Assembly: GCF_015350995.1 (NCBI RefSeq)
Contig: NZ_JADKRW010000002.1
Location: 558,001-622,000 of the forward strand
Direction: 5' to 3'
Length of the DNA: 64,000 nt
DNA from: Curtobacterium sp. VKM Ac-1393
GTDB taxonomy: Bacteria; Actinomycetota; Actinomycetes; Actinomycetales; Microbacteriaceae
In this document: one piece after another, positions 43,432-51,863 of the stretch
Numbering within the stretch: position 1 is the first letter of the stretch
Layout: each line of letters starts with the position of its first letter
The notes under the pieces: model-generated
Told to the model about the DNA's origin: nothing
Database searches by the model: none
What the model saw: the letters and a program-made list of their open reading frames with translations, nothing else
Translations under genes and position numbers: made by a program

Positions 43432-43608
43432 GGCGAGCGGGCGAAATGCCGGGGTGCGTGGCGGACGCAGGGCGCGTATTCGCCCGTTCGCGTGCGTGGA
43501 CCGGGAGGCGCGTGGCGGCCTGGCACCGAGCCTCCCGTCCGCCCCGTGGTGAGTGGGCGAAATGCCGGGGTGCGTGGCGGACGGAGGGCGCGTTTTCGCC
43601 CGTTCGCG
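43432..43608. repeat. Intergenic direct-repeat / hairpin / direct-repeat element, clearest copy
   Basis: Two 60-bp direct repeats (43432-43491 and 43549-43608; about four differences, core gggcgaaatgccggggtgcg) flank a hairpin with arms GGGAGGC (43503-43509) and GCCTCCC (43530-43536). Each direct repeat ends in cgcccgttcgcg and contains a gggcgaaa/ttcgccc inverted pair. The gap has no gene. Confidence 0.9.
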
Positions 43609-43667
43609 GACAGAGCCCAGCCCACGACAGCCCGCGCGCGGCTCCGGACCGGCCGGACGGACTGGGT

Positions 43668-43673
43668 TAGCCT
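43668..43673 (+). promoter_or_regulatory. -10 box of aspA
   Basis: TAGCCT ends 6 nt before the GTG at 43680; leaderless. Confidence 0.45.
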
Positions 43674-43679
43674 CGACGT

Positions 43680-45170
43680 GTGACCGGCAACGAAGCAGCA
43701 CAGGCCCCATCTGGGGCGCAGACCCGTACCGAGAGCGACTCGCTGGGGTCGCGGGAGGTCCCACGCGACGCCTACTGGGGGATCAACACCCTGCGGGCGC
43801 TGGAGAACTTCCCGATCACGAGCGTCCCGATCTCGGTGTACCCGGACTTGATCGAGGCCCTCGCCACCGTGAAGCAGGCCGCTGCACGGGCGAACCGTGC
43901 GATCGGGGTGCTCGACGACGAGCGTGCCGACGCCATCGACCGTGCCGCGCAAGAGGTGCGCGACGGGGCGCTCCGCGAGCAGTTCGTCGTCGACATCGTG
44001 CAGGGCGGCGCCGGCACGAGCACGAACATGAACACGAACGAGGTCCTGGCGAACCGTGCGCTCGAGATGCTCGGGCGGGAGCGCGGCGACTACGCCTACC
44101 TGCACCCGATCGACCACGTGAACCGCAGCCAGTCGACGAACGACACGTACCCGACGAGCATCAAGATCGCGATGATCTTCTCCGCCCGACGGCTCATCGA
44201 GCAGCTCGAACAGCTCTCCGCCGCGTTCGCCGAGCGGGGGCGTGCCTTCGCCGACGTGTTGAAGGTCGGTCGGACGCAGCTGCAGGACGCCGTGCCGATG
44301 ACGCTCGGGCAGGAGTTCACCGGGTTCTCGCACACGATCCAGGAGGACGCCGACCTGCTCCGCAAGGTCCTGCCGCTGTTGGCCGAGATGAACCTCGGCG
44401 CGACGGCGATAGGCACCGGGATCACCGCGGACCCGCTGTACCGCGACGAGGTCCGCCGCCAGCTGCAGGAGGCCAGTGGCATCGACGTCGTCACGGCACC
44501 CGACCTGATCGAGGCGACGAGCGACGCCGGCGCCTTCATGACCCTGTCCGGCACGGTGAAGCGCAGTGCCGCGAAGCTGTCGAAGATCTGCAACGACCTG
44601 CGGCTCCTCGCGTCCGGGCCGCAGGCTGGGCTCGGTGAGATCACCCTGCCGGCCCGTCAGGCCGGGTCGTCGATCATGCCCGGCAAGGTGAACCCGGTGA
44701 TCCCCGAGGTCGTGAACCAGATCGCGTTCGCAGTCGTCGGGGCGGACACCACGGTGACGATGGCGGCCGAGGGCGGTCAGCTCCAGCTCAACGCCTTCGA
44801 GCCGATCATCGCGCACTCGATCCTGCAGTCGCTGCAGTGGATGGCACGGGGCTGTGCGACGTTGCGCGAACACTGCGTGACGGGCATCGAGGCGAACGAG
44901 GCGAAGCTCGCGGCGCAGGTCGACACGAACGTCGGCGTGGTCACAGCCCTGACCCCGTACATCGGTTATGCGGCGGCGGCGTCGATCGCACACACGGCAC
45001 TGACCACGTCGACGCCGATCTCGACGCTCGTCGTCGCGGCCGGTCTGATGGACGAGGACCAGGTGCAGCGCGTGCTGAGCCCGGCGCGGTTGTCCGGCAT
45101 CGAGCTCGCGACCGGTGCGATCCCTGTGGTCACCGAGGAGATGCTGGACCGAGCGGCACGCGAGCGCTGA
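43680..45170 (+). CDS. aspA: Aspartate ammonia-lyase
   Basis: Reversible deamination of aspartate to fumarate. The 496-residue protein belongs to the aspartase/fumarase superfamily; the signature loop is GSSIMPGKVNPVIPE (about 328-342). The segments DAYWGINTLRALENFPI, GAGTSTNMNTNEVLANRALE and NRSQSTNDTYPTS fit aspartase. Class II fumarase is the alternative; the N-terminal YWGINTLRALENF pattern (fumarase has YGAQTQRSLENF) favours aspartase. GTG start with a -10 box 6 nt upstream. Single-gene unit. Confidence 0.9.
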   Translation: MTGNEAAQAPSGAQTRTESDSLGSREVPRDAYWGINTLRALENFPITSVPISVYPDLIEALATVKQAAARANRAIGVLDDERADAIDRAAQEVRDGALREQFVVDIVQGGAGTSTNMNTNEVLANRALEMLGRERGDYAYLHPIDHVNRSQSTNDTYPTSIKIAMIFSARRLIEQLEQLSAAFAERGRAFADVLKVGRTQLQDAVPMTLGQEFTGFSHTIQEDADLLRKVLPLLAEMNLGATAIGTGITADPLYRDEVRRQLQEASGIDVVTAPDLIEATSDAGAFMTLSGTVKRSAAKLSKICNDLRLLASGPQAGLGEITLPARQAGSSIMPGKVNPVIPEVVNQIAFAVVGADTTVTMAAEGGQLQLNAFEPIIAHSILQSLQWMARGCATLREHCVTGIEANEAKLAAQVDTNVGVVTALTPYIGYAAAASIAHTALTTSTPISTLVVAAGLMDEDQVQRVLSPARLSGIELATGAIPVVTEEMLDRAARER

Positions 45171-45218
45171 CGCGCAAGCAGCGCACGACGCGCACGACGC
45201 GCAAGCAGCGCAAGCCCG

Positions 45219-46304
45219 TCAGGGCATCGGCGCTTCACCGACGCGCACCTGCTGGGCAACGTCCCGCAGGTGTTCCTGCGCCGGGCTCGGCTCGGCGTCC
45301 TCGTCGGCGGCGACCTGCGCGGCGGCGTGCCGGACGTTCCGCGCCGCGGCGATGTCGGCGTCCCGCCACCGTGCCAGCGTGAAGTTGCGCGTGACGTCGC
45401 GCAGCGGCAGTCGGATCGACTCGTCGGCCTCGATGCCGGCCAGCAGCTGCCGCATCCGGATCACCTCGGAGTCGAGCTCACCGCCGACGACGAGCACGAA
45501 GTTCGAGATGTACAGGTAGACGAGCAGCAGGATCCCGCCACCGAGCCACCCGTACGCGCGGTTGCCGCCGCCGATCGTCTCGACGTAGATCGCGAAGCCG
45601 AGGGTCGCGATCGCCCAGGTCACGATGGCGAACGCTGCACCGGCGGACACCCACCGCAGCTGCGGCGTCTTCACGTTCGGGGTCGCGTAGTACAGCACGG
45701 CGACCATCACCACGAGGTCGGCCGCGAGCACGGGCCACTTCACGATGTTCCAGACGTCGTCGATCCACGGGGCCCAGCCGAACGAGGCGACGATCGCCGC
45801 CGAGATCGTCGGGGTGCCGAGCAGGATGACGATCGCGATCGCGCCGCCCGCCATCACGAGCAGGGTGACGAGGAGCATCATGCTGCGGAACTTCCAGATC
45901 CGCCGGCCCTCCTCGACCTCGTACGAGGTGTTCATCGCCCGCCCGAAGGCCGTCGCGTACCCGGACAGCGACCAGAGCGTCAGCACGACGCCGATCGCGA
46001 ACCCGAGCCAGGGGTTGTCGAGGGTCAGCAGTTGGCGCAGCGGGGTCTCGAGGTGCTCCGCCGTCTCCGGCCGCAGGATGAACCCGAGCACGCCGATGAT
46101 GTCCGAAAGGCTGTCGCCCTCGCGGTCGACGATCGACAGTGCGGACACCACGGTCAACGCGGTCGGGAACACCGTCAGCAGCGCGAAGAACGTCAGCGAC
46201 GCGGCCGCGTCGACGACGCGGTGCCGGATCACCGAGTGGTAGGTGCGCCGGACGACGGCGCGGACTCCCGTCCGCTGGAGATCGCGCGATGCGCTGTCCG
46301 GCAT
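45219..46304 (-). CDS. YihY/BrkB-family membrane protein
   Basis: A 361-residue inner-membrane protein of the YihY (formerly RNase BN) / BrkB family. Six hydrophobic segments are seen, beginning AASLTFFALLTVFPTALTVV (the family motif AxxxxxxxxLxxFP) and including WLGFAIGVVLTLWSLSGY, MMLLVTLLVMAGGAIAIVIL and GGGILLLVYLYISNFVLVVG. The C-terminal tail is charged and cytoplasmic. Molecular function remains unproven. Start MPDSASRDLQ at 46304, with a minus-strand TACCGT -10 7 nt upstream. Confidence 0.9.
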   Translation of the reverse strand: MPDSASRDLQRTGVRAVVRRTYHSVIRHRVVDAAASLTFFALLTVFPTALTVVSALSIVDREGDSLSDIIGVLGFILRPETAEHLETPLRQLLTLDNPWLGFAIGVVLTLWSLSGYATAFGRAMNTSYEVEEGRRIWKFRSMMLLVTLLVMAGGAIAIVILLGTPTISAAIVASFGWAPWIDDVWNIVKWPVLAADLVVMVAVLYYATPNVKTPQLRWVSAGAAFAIVTWAIATLGFAIYVETIGGGNRAYGWLGGGILLLVYLYISNFVLVVGGELDSEVIRMRQLLAGIEADESIRLPLRDVTRNFTLARWRDADIAAARNVRHAAAQVAADEDAEPSPAQEHLRDVAQQVRVGEAPMP

Positions 46305-46311
46305 GCGTTGT

Positions 46312-46317
46312 ACGGTA
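46312..46317 (-). promoter_or_regulatory. -10 box of the YihY gene
   Basis: TACCGT on the minus strand, 7 nt before the ATG at 46304; leaderless. Confidence 0.4.
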
Positions 46318-46360
46318 CCCGACACGTGACGTCGCGCCGTGCTGTGGTCGTGCTGCGGTG

Positions 46361-46520
46361 CGGACGGGAGGCCCGTGGCGGGCCCGCCCGGCGCCTCCCG
46401 TCCGCCGCTTGGTCGCGTCGACCCCGTCAGAGCGACACAAGCCCGCTCCGGTCCGCCGTCCGTCTCGCGAAAGCGACAGACGTCTGCGGAAGGTTCGCGC
46501 GCATCTGTCGCTTTGGCGGG
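46361..46520. repeat. Dispersed hairpin with one-sided AAAGCGACAGA repeats
   Basis: Arms cggacgggaggc (46361-46372) and gcctcccgtccg (46393-46404) form the shared hairpin. To the right are locus-specific units gagcgacacaag, gaaagcgacagacgtctg and the inverted atctgtcgctttg (about 46431-46515). No matching repeat is visible on the left, where the YihY promoter begins. Confidence 0.75.
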
Positions 46521-46542
46521 AGGGCCGGCGGCCGCTCGTCGG

Positions 46543-47862
46543 TCAGTTGGCGTGCGGGTGCAGGGCGTCGTAGCGGCGGAAGGAGGGGACCAGGCGGAGC
46601 AGCAGCGCAACGAGCGCCACGATGAGCACGCCGCCGATGATCGGCGGGTACGCGATGCCGGCCGCGACCACCAGGCCCGCGTACAGGTCACCGAGCCGTG
46701 GGCCGCCGGTCACCACGACGATGAAGATGCCCTGCAGCCGGCCGCGCATACCGTCCGGCGACGCCGCCTGCAGGATGGTGTTCCGGAACACCGAGCTGAC
46801 GTTGTCGGCGCCTCCGGCCGCGGCGAGGAACAGCGCTGCGAGGCCGAGCGCCGGCAGGATCCCGACCGAGAACGACTCGCCCGCACGACCACCGAGCACG
46901 TGCGCCAGCGCGATCACCACGCCGAACGCCGCGATCGCGCCGCCGTACGCGGTGATGGCCCAGCCGACCGCCTCGCCCTGCCGGCGGACGTGCCCGAGCG
47001 GACCGGAGAACACGCTCGACAGCAGCGCACCGATCGCGTACGCCGCCGTCAGCGTGCCGACCGTGATCGATCCGCCACCGATCACCAGGGCGCCGATCGC
47101 GGGGAACAGCACGCGGGGCTGGCCGAACGTCATCGCGACGATGTCGAGCACGAACGTCATCGTGATGTTCTTCGACTTCCGCAGGAACCGGGCGCCTTCG
47201 ACGAGCGAGCCGAGCCCGGGCCGGAGCGCTCCGTGGTCGGCGGCCATCCGCGGCAGCGTGAAGACCCCGAGGAACGCGAACGTGAACAGGACGACGTCGA
47301 TCGTGTACGTCGGCGCGAACCCGACGGTCGCGATGAGCACACCGGCGACCGCCGGGCCGACGGTGACCTGGAACCCGGACGCGATGCCGCCCAGGGCGCT
47401 CGCCGCGGGGAGCATGTCGGTGCCGACCAGCCGGGGCACGATCGCCGAGCGCGAGGCGTTGCTGACGGTCGCGGCGACGGCGTTCACGGTGGCCAGGACG
47501 TAGAGCAGCAGGACGCTGTGCAGTCCGAGCCAGGCATGGGTCGCGATCAGGGCGACCGCGACCCAGGCGATGATCGACGAGACGAGTGCGACCAGGCGCC
47601 GGTCGAAGGCGTCCGCGAGCATCCCGCCGTACAGGCCGGCGACGATCATCGGCAGCAGCGCGATGACGCCGACCAGGGCCACGGCGAAGGTCGAGTGCGT
47701 GATCTCGTACACCTCGAGCCCGACCGCCACGTTGGTCATCTGGGTGCCGATGCCGGCGATCGCCGTGCCCGCCCAGAGGCGTGCGAACGCGGGGGAGCGG
47801 CGGAGCGGGGTGAGGTCGGCGAGCAGGCGGCGGCGCGGCGGTGCGGGAGTGGGTCGTGTCAC
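46543..47862 (-). CDS. MFS transporter
   Basis: Major facilitator superfamily exporter, 439 residues from GTG 47862. It has about twelve membrane segments in two halves. The loop after helix 2, GGMLADAFDRRLVALVS, is the MFS motif A region (GxLaDrxgrrxxl-like), and FARLWAGTAIAGIGTQMTNVAVGLEVY at the N-terminus resembles the MFS group of multidrug/enterobactin exporters. Substrate unknown. Divergent from the FKBP gene. Confidence 0.88.
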   Translation of the reverse strand: MTRPTPAPPRRRLLADLTPLRRSPAFARLWAGTAIAGIGTQMTNVAVGLEVYEITHSTFAVALVGVIALLPMIVAGLYGGMLADAFDRRLVALVSSIIAWVAVALIATHAWLGLHSVLLLYVLATVNAVAATVSNASRSAIVPRLVGTDMLPAASALGGIASGFQVTVGPAVAGVLIATVGFAPTYTIDVVLFTFAFLGVFTLPRMAADHGALRPGLGSLVEGARFLRKSKNITMTFVLDIVAMTFGQPRVLFPAIGALVIGGGSITVGTLTAAYAIGALLSSVFSGPLGHVRRQGEAVGWAITAYGGAIAAFGVVIALAHVLGGRAGESFSVGILPALGLAALFLAAAGGADNVSSVFRNTILQAASPDGMRGRLQGIFIVVVTGGPRLGDLYAGLVVAAGIAYPPIIGGVLIVALVALLLRLVPSFRRYDALHPHAN

Positions 47863-47931
47863 GGTGGAACCATTCTGCGGCCTGGGTGGCCGGTGCGCCT
47901 GCCGTTGCCGCGCTCTGGTTGACTGGAACGC

Positions 47932-48303
47932 ATGACTGACCTCAACAGCAAGCCCGAGTTCGACGCTCCCGAGGGCCCCGCCCCCACCGAACTCGTCATC
48001 ACCGACATCGTCGAGGGTGACGGCGACGTCGCGAGCGCCGGGTCGACCGTCAAGGTCCACTACGCCGGCGTCGAGTACGAGACCGGCGAGGAGTTCGACA
48101 GCTCGTGGAACCGCGGCGAGCCCATCGACTTCCCGCTCGCGGCGCTCGTGCGCGGCTGGCAGGAGGGCATCCCCGGCATGGAGGTCGGCGGTCGCCGCAA
48201 GCTCGTCGTCCCGCCGGAGCTCGCCTACGGCCCCGCCGGCGGCGGCCACTTCCTGTCCGGCAAGACCCTGATCTTCGTGATCGACCTGCTCGGAGTGCGC
48301 TGA
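47932..48303 (+). CDS. FKBP-type peptidyl-prolyl isomerase
   Basis: Speeds cis-trans isomerisation at proline bonds; 123 residues, cytoplasmic (no signal peptide). FKBP active-site residues are visible: VKVHYAGV, FDSSWNRGEPIDFPL, VRGWQEGIPGMEVGGRRKLVVPPELAYG and TLIFVIDLLGV. ATG start 47932 with TTGACT 7 nt upstream, which may serve as a -10 for a leaderless message. The stop overlaps the next start (TGATG), coupling it to the aldo/keto reductase. Confidence 0.95.
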   Translation: MTDLNSKPEFDAPEGPAPTELVITDIVEGDGDVASAGSTVKVHYAGVEYETGEEFDSSWNRGEPIDFPLAALVRGWQEGIPGMEVGGRRKLVVPPELAYGPAGGGHFLSGKTLIFVIDLLGVR

Positions 48304-49139
48304 TGCAGGTCGGCGCGCCGACCATCGAACTCAACGACGGCCACCGGTTCCCGGAACTCGGCCTCGGCACCTACGGCCTGAACGGCGACGAGGGCGCGGC
48401 CGCCGTCGGCACCGCGATCAGCAGCGGCTACCGGCTGCTGGACACGGCGCTGAACTACGGCAACGAGGACGCGGTCGGCCGAGCCGTCCGCGAGTCCGAC
48501 GTGGCCCGCGAGGACCTCGTCGTCACCTCGAAGCTCCCCGGCCGGCACCACGGCTACGACGAGGCGCACCGCTCGATCGACGAGACCCTGGGCAACCTCG
48601 GACTCGACCACGTCGACCTGTACCTGATCCACTGGCCGAACCCGTCGGTGGACAAGTTCGTCGACACCTGGAAGGCGTTCGTCGACCTCCGCGACAGCGG
48701 CAAGGTCCGTTCGATCGGCGTCTCGAACTTCACCCCGGAGCACCTGCGCCGCATCATCGACGCGACCGGTGTCGCCCCGGCCGTGAACCAGGTCGAGCTG
48801 CACCCGTACTTCCCCCAGGCAGAACTGCGGAAGGTGCACCAGGAGCTCGGCATCGTGACCGAGAGCTGGAGCCCGCTCGCGGTCCGGTCGGAGCTCCTCA
48901 CCGAGCAGCCGATCACCGACGCCGCAGCTGCCCACGGTGTGACCCCGGGCCAGGTCGTGCTGCGGTGGCACGTCCAGCTCGGCGCGGTGCCGGTGCCGAA
49001 GTCGGCCGACGCCACGCGGCAGCGCGAGAACCTCGACGTGTTCGGCTTCGAGCTCACCGACGCCGAGGTGCAGGCGATCTCCGGCCTCGAGCGCGGCCGG
49101 CTCTGGGACGCGGACCCGGACACGCACGAAGAGATGTGA
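48303..49139 (+). CDS. Aldo/keto reductase
   Basis: NADPH-dependent carbonyl reductase, 278 residues. The catalytic tetrad is visible: Asp and Tyr in LLDTALNYGNE, Lys in VVTSKLPG and His in YLIHWPNP. The C-terminal cofactor segment VPVPKSADATRQRENLDVFGF is typical. Closest to the 2,5-diketo-D-gluconate reductase (AKR5) group; the natural substrate is unknown. It overlaps the FKBP stop (TGATG). Confidence 0.92.
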   Translation: MQVGAPTIELNDGHRFPELGLGTYGLNGDEGAAAVGTAISSGYRLLDTALNYGNEDAVGRAVRESDVAREDLVVTSKLPGRHHGYDEAHRSIDETLGNLGLDHVDLYLIHWPNPSVDKFVDTWKAFVDLRDSGKVRSIGVSNFTPEHLRRIIDATGVAPAVNQVELHPYFPQAELRKVHQELGIVTESWSPLAVRSELLTEQPITDAAAAHGVTPGQVVLRWHVQLGAVPVPKSADATRQRENLDVFGFELTDAEVQAISGLERGRLWDADPDTHEEM

Positions 49140-49170
49140 CGCACGGCGCGGCGACGTGCCGCGCAGCACG

Positions 49171-49232
49171 ACCCTTCGGGAACGGCGGGGCTCCAGCGGG
49201 CAGTACACTGGATTCCCCTCTTCCCGAAGGGT
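49171..49232 (+). promoter_or_regulatory. helD/helR promoter inside an inverted repeat
   Basis: A TACACT -10 box at 49204-49209 lies between perfect 11-bp inverted arms ACCCTTCGGGA (49171-49181) and TCCCGAAGGGT (49222-49232). The right arm also supplies the purine-rich sequence before the GTG start. No -35 consensus; no copy of the rifamycin-associated element was recognised. Confidence 0.5.
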
Positions 49233-49237
49233 TGTGT

Positions 49238-51481
49238 GTGTCAGAACCGACCGAGATCGACCGCGAGCGCGGCTACGTCGACGGGCTCTTCCGCCGTCTG
49301 GACGAGTTGACCGCCGAGGCCGAGCAGCGTCTCGCCGAGACCCGTCGTCAGACGGTCGGCGGGAACCACCAGAGCCGCAGCGAGCGTGACGCGTACGCCC
49401 GGCTCTACGAGGACACCGTGGCGACGCTCGAGCGCGTCGGGGACCGGCTGGTCTTCGGCCGGCTCGAGGTCTCCGAGCCCGACACCGCCGAGGACACCTT
49501 CCGCTACATCGGCCGCGTGGGGCTCCGCGACGCCGACCACCGACCGCTGCTGCTCGACTGGCGTGTGCCGGGAGCCAGCGCGTTCTACCAGGCCACCGCG
49601 GCGCACCCGATGGGCATGCGGTCACGTCGTCACCTGTCGCTCGAGGGCCGGCGGGTCGTCGGTGTCGAGGACGAGGTCTTCGACGCGTCGCTGTACGACG
49701 ACGACCGCACCCACCTGCAGGGCGAGGGGGCACTGCTGGCCGCGGTGACCGCCGAGCGCACCGGCCGGATGACCGACATCGTCGCGACCATCCAGGGCGA
49801 GCAGGACCGGATCATCCGCTCACCCCTCGAGGGTGTCCTCATCGTGCAGGGCGGCCCCGGCACCGGCAAGACCGCCGTGGCGCTGCACCGTGCCGCGTAC
49901 CTGCTGTACTCGTATCGCGAGCGGCTGCGCGGCTCCGGGGTCCTCATGGTCGGTCCGTCGTCGGCGTTCCTGACCTACATCGAGCAGGTGCTGCCGTCGC
50001 TCGGCGAGACCGGGGTCGTGATGGCCTCGCTCGGCTCGCTGTACCCGGGTGTGCACGCGACGACGCACGACCAGCGCGACGTCGCCGCCGTGAAGGGCTC
50101 GGCGCAGACGGCGTCGCTGCTGCGTCGCGCCGTCCGGTCGCGGCAGGTGGTGCCGACCGAGTCGGTCGTCCTCGACGTCGAGGGCGAGCGGCTCGTCGTG
50201 ACGCCGCAGCTCGTGGCTGACGCCATGAAGCGAGCGCAGGACCGCGGCAAGCCCCACAACGCCGCGCGCGTCACGTTCAACAAGATCGCCCTCGACTCGA
50301 TGACCCGCTTGCTCGCCGAACAGCTCCGCGAGCGCGGCACGACGGTGGACGAGGCCGACGAGAAGGTCCTGCGCGAGGACATCCGGAGCTCGTACGACGC
50401 CCGGGTACTGCTCAACACCGCTTGGTTGCCGCTGCCGCCGGAGAAGTTCCTCGAGGACCTGTACGCCCGCCCGAACTGGCTCGCCTCGCTGACCCCGGAC
50501 TGGACCCCGGAGCGCCGCGCACTGCTGCAGCGTGCCCGCGGGGCTGCCTGGACGGTCGAGGACGTCCCCCTGCTCGACGAGGCCGCCGAACTGCTCGGCC
50601 CGTTCGACCCGACCGGCGGTGCCGCCAAGCGCGCGGCGAAGGCCAGCCGGAACCGTGACATCGAGAACGCCCGTCAGGCCATCGAGAACATGGGCGTCGA
50701 GGGGATCGTCACCGCCGAACAGGTCGCCGGTTCGTTCGCCGAGGGCGGGGACCCCCGCTCGACGGCCGAGCGAGCCGCCGACGACCGCGAGTGGACCTAC
50801 GGACACATCGTGGTCGACGAGGCGCAGGAGCTCTCGCCGATGCAGTGGCGGGTGCTCGCCCGCCGCAACCCGCTGCGGTCCTTCACGATCGTGGGCGACA
50901 TGGCCCAGGGCTCCTCGCCGGGAGCCGCCCGTACCTGGGACGACGTGCTCGGTGCGCTGGCCCGCCGGCGTCGGGGCCGTGCGCCCCTCGTGCCCCTCGA
51001 CCACCGCATCGCGCAGCTCACCGTGAACTACCGCACCCCGCGGTCGATCGTCGAGGCCGCCGGGGTGTTCGCCGACCGTGCCGGCCTGACCGTCACCCGG
51101 AACGAGGCCGTGCGCGACGGCGACCCCGTCGAGCGCGTCCGTGTCGCCCGTGCCGACCTGCTCGACACGGTCGTGTCCGTCGCCGACGCCGAACGGTCGC
51201 GGATCGGTGCCGGCACCATCGGCGTGATCGTCCCCGAGTCCGAGGTGGACGCCGTCCGGCAGCGCCTCGCCCGCACCGAGGCCGACGTGCGCGGGCTCAC
51301 CTCGCCGCACGCCGGATCGCTCACGGTGCTGACCGGGGCGGACGCCAAGGGCCTCGAGTTCGACGGCGTGCTGCTCGTCGACCCCGACCGGGTCGGTGCC
51401 GACGCGGCACGAGCGGCCGCTGCGGTCTACGTCGCGATGACCCGTCCGACGCGCCGCCTGACGGTCATCGACGTCGCCTGA
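49238..51481 (+). CDS. HelD/HelR-like RNA polymerase recycling ATPase
   Basis: UvrD-like superfamily 1 protein of 747 residues. HelD proteins pull stalled RNA polymerase off DNA; the actinobacterial HelR branch also protects it from rifamycins. An N-terminal coiled-coil arm (EIDRERGYVDGLFRRLDELTAEAEQRLAETR) precedes the family-specific YIGRVGLRD..LLLDWRVPGASAFYQAT. Motifs: Walker A GGPGTGKTAVALHR (about 205-218), VDEAQELSPMQWR, VNYRTPRSI and the C-terminal GADAKGLEFDGVLLVDP, VAMTRPTRRL. GTG start. Transcribed alone, convergent with the emfourin gene. Confidence 0.9.
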   Translation: MSEPTEIDRERGYVDGLFRRLDELTAEAEQRLAETRRQTVGGNHQSRSERDAYARLYEDTVATLERVGDRLVFGRLEVSEPDTAEDTFRYIGRVGLRDADHRPLLLDWRVPGASAFYQATAAHPMGMRSRRHLSLEGRRVVGVEDEVFDASLYDDDRTHLQGEGALLAAVTAERTGRMTDIVATIQGEQDRIIRSPLEGVLIVQGGPGTGKTAVALHRAAYLLYSYRERLRGSGVLMVGPSSAFLTYIEQVLPSLGETGVVMASLGSLYPGVHATTHDQRDVAAVKGSAQTASLLRRAVRSRQVVPTESVVLDVEGERLVVTPQLVADAMKRAQDRGKPHNAARVTFNKIALDSMTRLLAEQLRERGTTVDEADEKVLREDIRSSYDARVLLNTAWLPLPPEKFLEDLYARPNWLASLTPDWTPERRALLQRARGAAWTVEDVPLLDEAAELLGPFDPTGGAAKRAAKASRNRDIENARQAIENMGVEGIVTAEQVAGSFAEGGDPRSTAERAADDREWTYGHIVVDEAQELSPMQWRVLARRNPLRSFTIVGDMAQGSSPGAARTWDDVLGALARRRRGRAPLVPLDHRIAQLTVNYRTPRSIVEAAGVFADRAGLTVTRNEAVRDGDPVERVRVARADLLDTVVSVADAERSRIGAGTIGVIVPESEVDAVRQRLARTEADVRGLTSPHAGSLTVLTGADAKGLEFDGVLLVDPDRVGADAARAAAAVYVAMTRPTRRLTVIDVA

Positions 51482-51506
51482 GGCGCGGGCCGCGCCACTC
51501 GGTGGC

Positions 51507-51535
51507 GGCCGGGAGGCCCGTGGCGGGCCCGCCAC
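51507..51535. repeat. Truncated copy of the dispersed hairpin
   Basis: gggaggcccgtggcgggccc (from 51511) is identical to the left arm and loop of the copy at 46368, but the right arm is absent. It lies between convergent genes. Confidence 0.6.
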
Positions 51536-51547
51536 ACCCCCGCCGTC

Positions 51548-51826
51548 TCAGGACGGGTCGCCTGCAGAGCGGACGCGCGCGACCAGGTCGGCCCACGCAC
51601 CGTCGAGGCGGCGGCCCGGGATCGTCACGGTCGTGCGCTCGACGGTGATCGTCCACGTGAAGTCGTCGGGGACCGGCGGTCCGGCGTGCACCGCCGCCGC
51701 GGGGGACCGGGGCAGCGCGTCGACCACTTCGGACCACGCGGTGGGGTCGTCGGTCGTGTCGGTGTCGACCCGCCAGCGCCGCGTGGTGCCGGCGAAGCCT
51801 CCGGTGCGGCGGACGTCGATGTGCAT
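51548..51826 (-). CDS. Emfourin-like protealysin inhibitor
   Basis: Small cytoplasmic protein of 92 residues. The sequence MHIDVRRTGGFAGTTRRWRVDT at the start and DDFTWTITVERTTVTIPG later match the emfourin pattern; emfourins are tight-binding inhibitors of protealysin-like M4 proteases. The gene lies 37 bp downstream of an M4 protease on the same strand, the typical arrangement, so both are probably co-transcribed and the inhibitor guards against premature activity. Start at 51826; a longer version from 51859 lacks family resemblance. Confidence 0.8.
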   Translation of the reverse strand: MHIDVRRTGGFAGTTRRWRVDTDTTDDPTAWSEVVDALPRSPAAAVHAGPPVPDDFTWTITVERTTVTIPGRRLDGAWADLVARVRSAGDPS

Positions 51827-51863
51827 GCCCCGACCGTACGCCGGTGCGCGGCGGACCACCGGC

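Noticed and set aside
49140..49237. Rifamycin-associated element upstream of the HelD/HelR gene
   Set aside because: No match to the long inverted repeat described in Streptomyces was found; only an unrelated 11-bp inverted repeat is present.
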